Of a stretch of DNA of 7,633 bases, positions 1-4,500 are shown one piece after another. Below the pieces are notes generated by a model. That model ran no database searches. It was given only the letters and a program-made list of their open reading frames with translations, and had not been told where the DNA came from. Position 1 is the stretch's first letter; each line of letters begins with the position of its first letter. The stretch is from Candidatus Poribacteria bacterium (GTDB lineage Bacteria; Poribacteria; WGA-4E; WGA-3G), in NCBI GenBank assembly GCA_028818995.1, contig JAPPMR010000359.1, positions 1 to 7,633 of the forward strand. The letters are read 5' to 3'. Position numbers and translations under genes: made by a program.

Positions 1-1
1 G

Positions 2-241
2 TCTCCATCTCGTAATCCGTTGAACGGTGCATCTCCAAGTAATACAATAGCGGACTTAGACGCTTATATTATTCCAATCTATCCCACGGAAATAGTCATC
101 CGCGGCGGCGACTGGAGCTATCGTTCTACTGGTTTGCATGTTGCCATTCGAGGCTTCAACCGTGCAACCGCCCCGTCCGGTTACGGCAGTCTTGAGTATC
201 CCGGTTATGGTTTCCGTTGTGTGCAAGATGTGCCCCGTTAA
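2..241 (+). CDS. C-terminal fragment of a formylglycine-generating-enzyme-like (SUMF1/FGE-sulfatase fold) protein
   Basis: The frame is open from the left edge and ends at TAA 239-241, giving 79 residues of a protein that starts outside the window. The fragment carries the terminal signature of the FGE-sulfatase fold: an RGGDW segment (residues 34-38), a short variable stretch with an IRGFN segment (49-53, matching the family's AAR-x-N), and the closing YGFRCVQDV (69-77). Known members include sulfatase-activating formylglycine-generating enzymes, but also EgtB-like and many uncharacterised proteins. In true FGE two catalytic cysteines lie just after the GGS motif, in a C-H-R-S-Y-C arrangement. 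Here that stretch reads W-S-Y-R-S-T-G and has no cysteine; the only one is in GFRC. A canonical FGE activity is therefore doubtful. It is separated from the next gene by 541 bases and is unlikely to share its operon. The fold assignment is firm, the function unknown. Confidence 0.85.
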   Translation, partial: SPSRNPLNGASPSNTIADLDAYIIPIYPTEIVIRGGDWSYRSTGLHVAIRGFNRATAPSGYGSLEYPGYGFRCVQDVPR

Positions 242-297
242 GTTTTTACGGCTTAACACCTTCTGCTTTGTCCACTTTAAATTTCAGTCGTAGGGGG

Positions 298-314
298 TTT
301 TGCTTGGGTGTTTC
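298..314 (-). repeat. Dispersed 17-bp repeat, copy 1 (reverse orientation)
   Basis: TTTTGCTTGGGTGTTTC here is the exact reverse complement of GAAACACCCAAGCAAAA at 630-646. A near-identical third copy lies in the downstream intergenic region at 7374-7389. Occurrence in both intergenic regions and absence from the genes point to a dispersed non-coding repeat family. Confidence 0.7.
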
Positions 315-401
315 TGCAAAGTTACCTCGTCCCTACACACCAAACAGAACCCGCATTTCATAGTGGACAGAACCCTATTGCTTTGTCCAGTCAAAGTGCC
401 C

Positions 402-548
402 GTAGGTTGGGTTGAGCGATGAAACTCAAGAACCCTTTTCACTTATACGAGAAATACCGATTTTCGATAAACCGTTCATTTAGATAAAAATAGCGAAACC
501 CAACACCCCAAACGTTATCCCTGAAAATGTGTTGGGTTTCACTCGTGT
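402..548. repeat. Inverted-repeat intergenic element with a 12-bp perfect hairpin
   Basis: GAAACCCAACAC (495-506) is perfectly complementary to GTGTTGGGTTTC (529-540) across a 22-base loop. At the other end, GTTGGGTT (406-413) repeats the right-hand arm. CGATGAAACTCAA near 416-428 also resembles the reverse complement of TTGGGTTTCACTCG (532-545), giving imperfect terminal inverted repeats to a roughly 150-bp element with no coding capacity. GGTTGGGTT...AACCCAAC elements of this style occur in many copies between genes in some bacterial genomes, from general knowledge. A MITE-like or REP-like nature is inferred. There is no T-tract, so it is not a typical terminator. Confidence 0.55.
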
Positions 549-629
549 TCTTTGAATTTCAGACTTCTGTCTATCTTTGCAGGTCTATCTTCTCTATGCG
601 GTTTTGAGTCAGATCCGTTCAACCTGGAG

Positions 630-646
630 GAAACACCCAAGCAAAA
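630..646 (+). repeat. Dispersed 17-bp repeat, copy 2
   Basis: GAAACACCCAAGCAAAA, the exact inverse of copy 1 at 298-314. Both copies are followed, in the copy's own direction, by a C-rich stretch ending CCTAC, so similarity extends beyond the 17-bp core. Together the two copies bracket the hairpin element at 402-548. Confidence 0.7.
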
Positions 647-769
647 ACACCTACATCGTAGATTTACTGCTTTGTCCACGTTTTAGTCCCTACAGATTCT
701 GTTGCCCTCTTCTCCCAACTATAGTGTCGTCGGTAATACATGATCATCGGTGCGTTCGATGCAATCCAA

Positions 770-775
770 AGAGGA
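770..775 (+). promoter_or_regulatory. Ribosome binding site that fixes the LolA-like start at 783
   Basis: AGAGGA lies 7 bases before ATG 783. The upstream in-frame candidates, GTG 750 and ATG 759, have no purine-rich site at proper spacing and would add 8-11 polar residues ahead of the signal peptide. The start is therefore placed at 783. Confidence 0.7.
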
Positions 776-782
776 CTTTATC

Positions 783-1496
783 ATGAGGCACTACTTTCTT
801 ACATCTCAATCATCTCAATGTCTACCGACCAGCGGCAAAACCGTTTTTGTGCTAATAAGTATCACCCTATCCGTAGTTTTAACGCGTAATACATCCGCTA
901 TTACTGTAGAGGAGGTGATGGAGAACGTCCGAGAAGTTTACCAAAATGTTGAAAACTACGCCGCCGTTGTTCATACTTACAAAGCAGATTCAATGGTGGC
1001 ATCAGCAAGTCTTTTTGAGACGCAGCGGCCGATGGTCGCCTTCAACCTGTTTTTTCGGAAACCGGATGAGCATGTTGTCACGGAAATCAGTGATGCCCCT
1101 CACGGCATATTCCGAATCGAGTTGCTAAGTGCCATTGGTAAGTTTGAGAATCGTAAGTTGAACCTTCTAACCAGAGATTTACTACTCGGACAGGAGTGTT
1201 ACGTGTTAGAAGTCCCGGACCCTGATAAACCCGGGGATAGCGTGAGGCTCTGGATTTCGCCCCAGGATTGGACAGTGCTGCAACTGACTATTTTTATCAA
1301 AAATATGGAACTGGTACGGACGCAATTTAAACATACGCCTATTAGCAGACAATATCTTCTTCCGGTGGAAACCAGGAGTTTCTTTCCCAGTTCCAAACAG
1401 GTGCTTATCAATCGTATTACGAGCTACCAAATTAACACCAACCTCCCAGAGACTCTCTTCAAAGAACGGTTACCAGATCCAGATACCAAGGAGTAG
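783..1496 (+). CDS. Exported LolA/outer-membrane lipoprotein-sorting-like protein
   Basis: This 237-residue protein has an N-terminal signal: a basic n-region, a hydrophobic core at about residues 20-33, and a likely signal peptidase I cleavage after T-S-A (37-39). No lipobox is seen. The mature part opens with an amphipathic helix (ITVEEVMENVREVYQNVENY) and continues with alternating strands, including a FFRKPDEHVV segment and a late YVLEVPDPD...SVRLWISPQDW segment. This helix-then-half-barrel order, with the substrate-prediction strand phrase R-x-W-I-S/D-p-x-x-W, is typical of the LolA/LolB/RseB-like fold. Members of that fold bind acyl chains of lipoproteins or other hydrophobic ligands in the periplasm. 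Identity with true LolA is low by eye, so it is better called LolA-like than LolA. The stop is nine bases from the start of the giant surface protein, which strongly suggests co-transcription and translational coupling. A role in handling or exporting that protein, or a lipid attached to it, is inference. Confidence 0.8.
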   Translation: MRHYFLTSQSSQCLPTSGKTVFVLISITLSVVLTRNTSAITVEEVMENVREVYQNVENYAAVVHTYKADSMVASASLFETQRPMVAFNLFFRKPDEHVVTEISDAPHGIFRIELLSAIGKFENRKLNLLTRDLLLGQECYVLEVPDPDKPGDSVRLWISPQDWTVLQLTIFIKNMELVRTQFKHTPISRQYLLPVETRSFFPSSKQVLINRITSYQINTNLPETLFKERLPDPDTKE

Positions 1497-1501
1497 AGGA
1501 G
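1497..1501 (+). promoter_or_regulatory. Ribosome binding site of the giant surface protein, overlapping the previous gene's end
   Basis: AGGAG begins one base after the TAG stop of the LolA-like gene. It is 4 bases from ATG 1506 and 7 bases from the adjacent ATG 1509, so the second of the tandem ATG codons may be the real start. The protein would differ by a single methionine. Confidence 0.7.
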
Positions 1502-1505
1502 ATAC

Positions 1506-4500
1506 ATGATGCACAATTTCAAGAAGGTTTTCTACATAGTTTGCCTCCTATTGCTATTGCTTGTATGCTATCAGAACAGTCACGCCGCACTGATTTCCAA
1601 GGGGGTAACCTACAAAGCCGAATTTAAACCGTTTGGTGACAGCCTAAAGTGGCAGCACTCTATTCCCGCAGAATTTGAATCTCCAATCGCCTTGGGTTTC
1701 GAGTTCTTCTTAAGCGGCGGTACGCTAACCGCGGAACTCGGTGGAAATATGAGTTTTGACTCGGAGACGCATATAATTGCACTGCAGGGAACCAGCGGAC
1801 GTATGCACAGCGATGGAGGCGTGGGGTTAGGCGGAGACATCACTATTAACACAACTATTCCACTCTCAACTTTTGGGGAAGGTGCCAGTCTTCCTATTAA
1901 TTATAAGCAAGGGATCCCTGAATTTCCGGATATCAGTAAGAGTTGGGACAAGTCCGAGACGTTCAATTCATTTCTACTCAGTGGCAGCCAGCCGGAGTCG
2001 GTAACAATGGAAGTAGGTATTCCGAAACTGGTAACCGAAAAAATAAGTGCGGTGAGACTCGGCATGATCCTTGGTAAAGCAATAGTGACCAGGAGAGCAC
2101 CAATTCCCAAAGTTGTGGACCAACTTATAATAGACCCACTTATGGACGAACTTGTAGACTATATCACAGAATATGTAGATGGGCGCATTGAAGTGCACGG
2201 CGGGTTGGTAGGCGACTTGAAATTAGCAGGTGAGGCAATTGTCGTCAACGGCGGAACTATTACGAGCGAAAACCAAACGATTCTGGCTCCAGATGTGGAC
2301 CCCAACGCCGACACTTATGAAGTCCGGAGTACGTACATGGAAAACTTCACCTATACGCTCGACTTTGTTGCGGATGGTAATATCTCCGCCTATTTAAGAA
2401 CGTCTGATTTAGTGATATGGGATTATAACCGCGAGATTCCGAGTCAGCGGATACCAATTCTTCCAGAAAAAACGTTTGACCTCGCATTCACGACGAACCC
2501 AAATCCGATTATCTTTCCGCTTAATGGCGAGGACGAGGATAATGACGAAGAAACAAACAATATAGATTGTGAAATTGCAAATAGCAGCAACGCTACACAC
2601 CCAGTGACTCCTGCAACCACGGGGCAGATTCTTGACAGCGCACTTCTCAATGAACTCAGAACCGAATATCTTAATCGCTATAATGTTGAGCAAGCAATTA
2701 ACGGGCTTCCAAGAATAACGATGGCAGAATTTATAGCACAAGTGACCGAATTAGAACTGAGATCAGACGATATTCGTGATGTTAGCGGATTAAATGCAGC
2801 AAAGAACCTGGAACGCTTGGATCTTCGTTGGACCTCAATACGCAATGTCTCTTTAGCAGATCTTACATCACTGAAATCGCTGGAGCTTCCTCACACCACT
2901 TGCCTTTCCTTGACCGGATTGACGGCACTGGCAACTTCCCGTCATCTTGTGGACGATTTACATTATTCTACTTCGTCTCGTAATGTCTCATTAGTAGGAT
3001 TAACATCATTAAAATCACTGAGTCTTAGCGCACCCCCTTCAGACTATCTTGGAAACATCTATTTAGAGGGATTGACATCACTAGGTAGATTGAATATTTT
3101 TGATAACATTTCAAGTATCTCTTTAGTGGGATTGACAAATCTGGGTGCCGTTGACTTTCAGTATGGGGTTGACAACATTCCAAACGTCTCCGTACAGGAA
3201 CTGCCGGCCCTGAGAATCTTGCATCTTAATTCTAAGAATGTCTCACACATCTCTTTAAATGGATTACCAGCATTGAGAGTCTTGGACGTTTCTGGTAACA
3301 AACTCCCAGAGACCTCTTTTTCATTCACCGGACTGACAGCATTGGAACATTTGTATTTTCACAGTAACAATATCTCAAATGTTTCCCCATTCGCAGAATT
3401 GACAACACTGAAAGTTTTGAACATTTCAGGTAACAATATCTCGGACATTTCATCATTCACAAGACTAACTAATTTGGAAGATTTGGACATTTCATGGAAC
3501 GATATCTCGGATATTTCATCACTCACAGGGCTAACTAATCTAAAATCGGTAAAGCTTATAGGTAACAATATCTCGGACATTTCGCCACTCACAGGACTCA
3601 CTAATTTGGAATTAGTGATCCTTACGGATAACCATATCTCGGACATTTCACCACTCACAGGACTCACTAATTTGACAGTCCTATATCTTCGGGACAACAA
3701 TATCTCGGACATTTCACCACTCACAGGACTCACTAATCTAAAATACCTCTATATTGAGAGAAATCCTCTAAATCATTCATCCATCCATACACATATCCCC
3801 ATACTTCAAGCAAATGGTGTAGGTGTTCTTTTTACACCGACTCGTGAATATCCACCCGTAGTGGTGGAAACAGACGAAACTCCTGATCCCACACCGCCAA
3901 CAACGGCAGAAGTTTTTCACACCCCCGAGATTCGCGACGCACTCACGGAGAAACTATCTGAGTACAACGAAGAAACAACTACACCCCTAACCATGGAAAC
4001 CTATCTGGCAGAATTAAGCAGCTTGAGTCTGGAGGCACGCGGCATTCGCAACCTAAGCGGACTGGAAGAAGCAACAAAACTACAATATCTGTTCCTTTCC
4101 GACAACGACATTTCGGATATGTCTGCATTGGCGAGTCTAACGGAACTTAAGGGCTTGGGAATCTCCAGAAACAGTATTTCGGATATTTCGGCACTGGCGG
4201 GCGCAACCAACCTGCTCAACCTCTGGCTTGACGATAACAATATTTTGGATATTTCGGCACTGCAGGGATTAACCGCACTGCGTGGATTATACCTCGGTGG
4301 AAACAGTATCAGGGATATTACACCTTTGACAGGCTTAACGGAATTGAGACACCTTAGCCTTGGAAACAATCCCGTCTCAGATATCTCGGCGTTGGAGGGT
4401 TTGACCGCGCTGACTGACGTGGACCTTGGAACCCAACATTTGGACTACCCGCTCATCTACACACAGATCCCCGCGCTTCAGACGAAAGGCGTAAAGGTCC

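Larger units (their letters stand above)
264..678 (+). repeat. Three direct copies of an 11-bp motif TGCTTTGTCCA
   Basis: Identical TGCTTTGTCCA copies lie at 264-274, 379-389 and 668-678. The first and third extend to TGCTTTGTCCAC. TGGACA at 364-369 gives a short inverted partner for the second copy. The outer two copies flank the block that contains the inverted 17-bp motif and the hairpin element, so they may mark the edges of a repeated unit. The role is unknown. Confidence 0.6.
242..782. other. Repeat-rich non-coding region between the FGE-like gene and the LolA-like gene
   Basis: No convincing gene is present. A 69-codon open frame at 577-786 has no usable ribosome site and overlaps repeats. 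The stretch holds the short dispersed repeats listed separately, an imperfect inverted-repeat element around 402-548, and a weak stem pairing GTAGGG (290-295) with CCCTAC (331-336). No T-tract terminator follows the FGE-like gene. Upstream of the next gene a TATAGT hexamer (720-725) could be a -10 box, but there is no good -35 at a proper distance, so the operon promoter is not assigned with confidence. Confidence 0.75.

Noticed and set aside
720..725. TATAGT as -10 box of the LolA-like/surface-protein operon
   Set aside because: The hexamers 16-18 bases upstream do not resemble a -35 box, so I mention it only in the intergenic entry.
577..786. 69-codon + strand open frame ahead of the LolA-like gene
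   Set aside because: It runs through the dispersed repeats, overlaps the true ribosome site and start at 783, and has no ribosome site or recognisable domain.
1506..1568. Possible lipoprotein signal, since Cys 21 follows the Leu-rich core
   Set aside because: The residues before Cys are L-L-V and lack the small residue needed at -1. S-H-A|A a few residues later is a better signal peptidase I site.
3359..3733. 124-codon antisense open frame with a periodic SPVSGEMSEI pattern
   Set aside because: It is the mirror image of the 66-bp LRR repeats. Lack of stops follows from the repeated unit, not from coding selection. The antisense frames at 4001-4369 and 4781-5206 have the same origin.
3366..3761. 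Regularly spaced near-identical segments that could suggest a CRISPR array
   Set aside because: The array is fully coding, with a 66-bp period matching 22-residue LRRs, and the intervening segments keep the LxxLxLxx codon pattern.
3366..3761. Many N-I-S/N-V-S sequons in the LRRs, suggesting glycosylation
   Set aside because: The Asn and Ser are part of the normal internalin-type LRR consensus, so their frequency says nothing specific about glycosylation.
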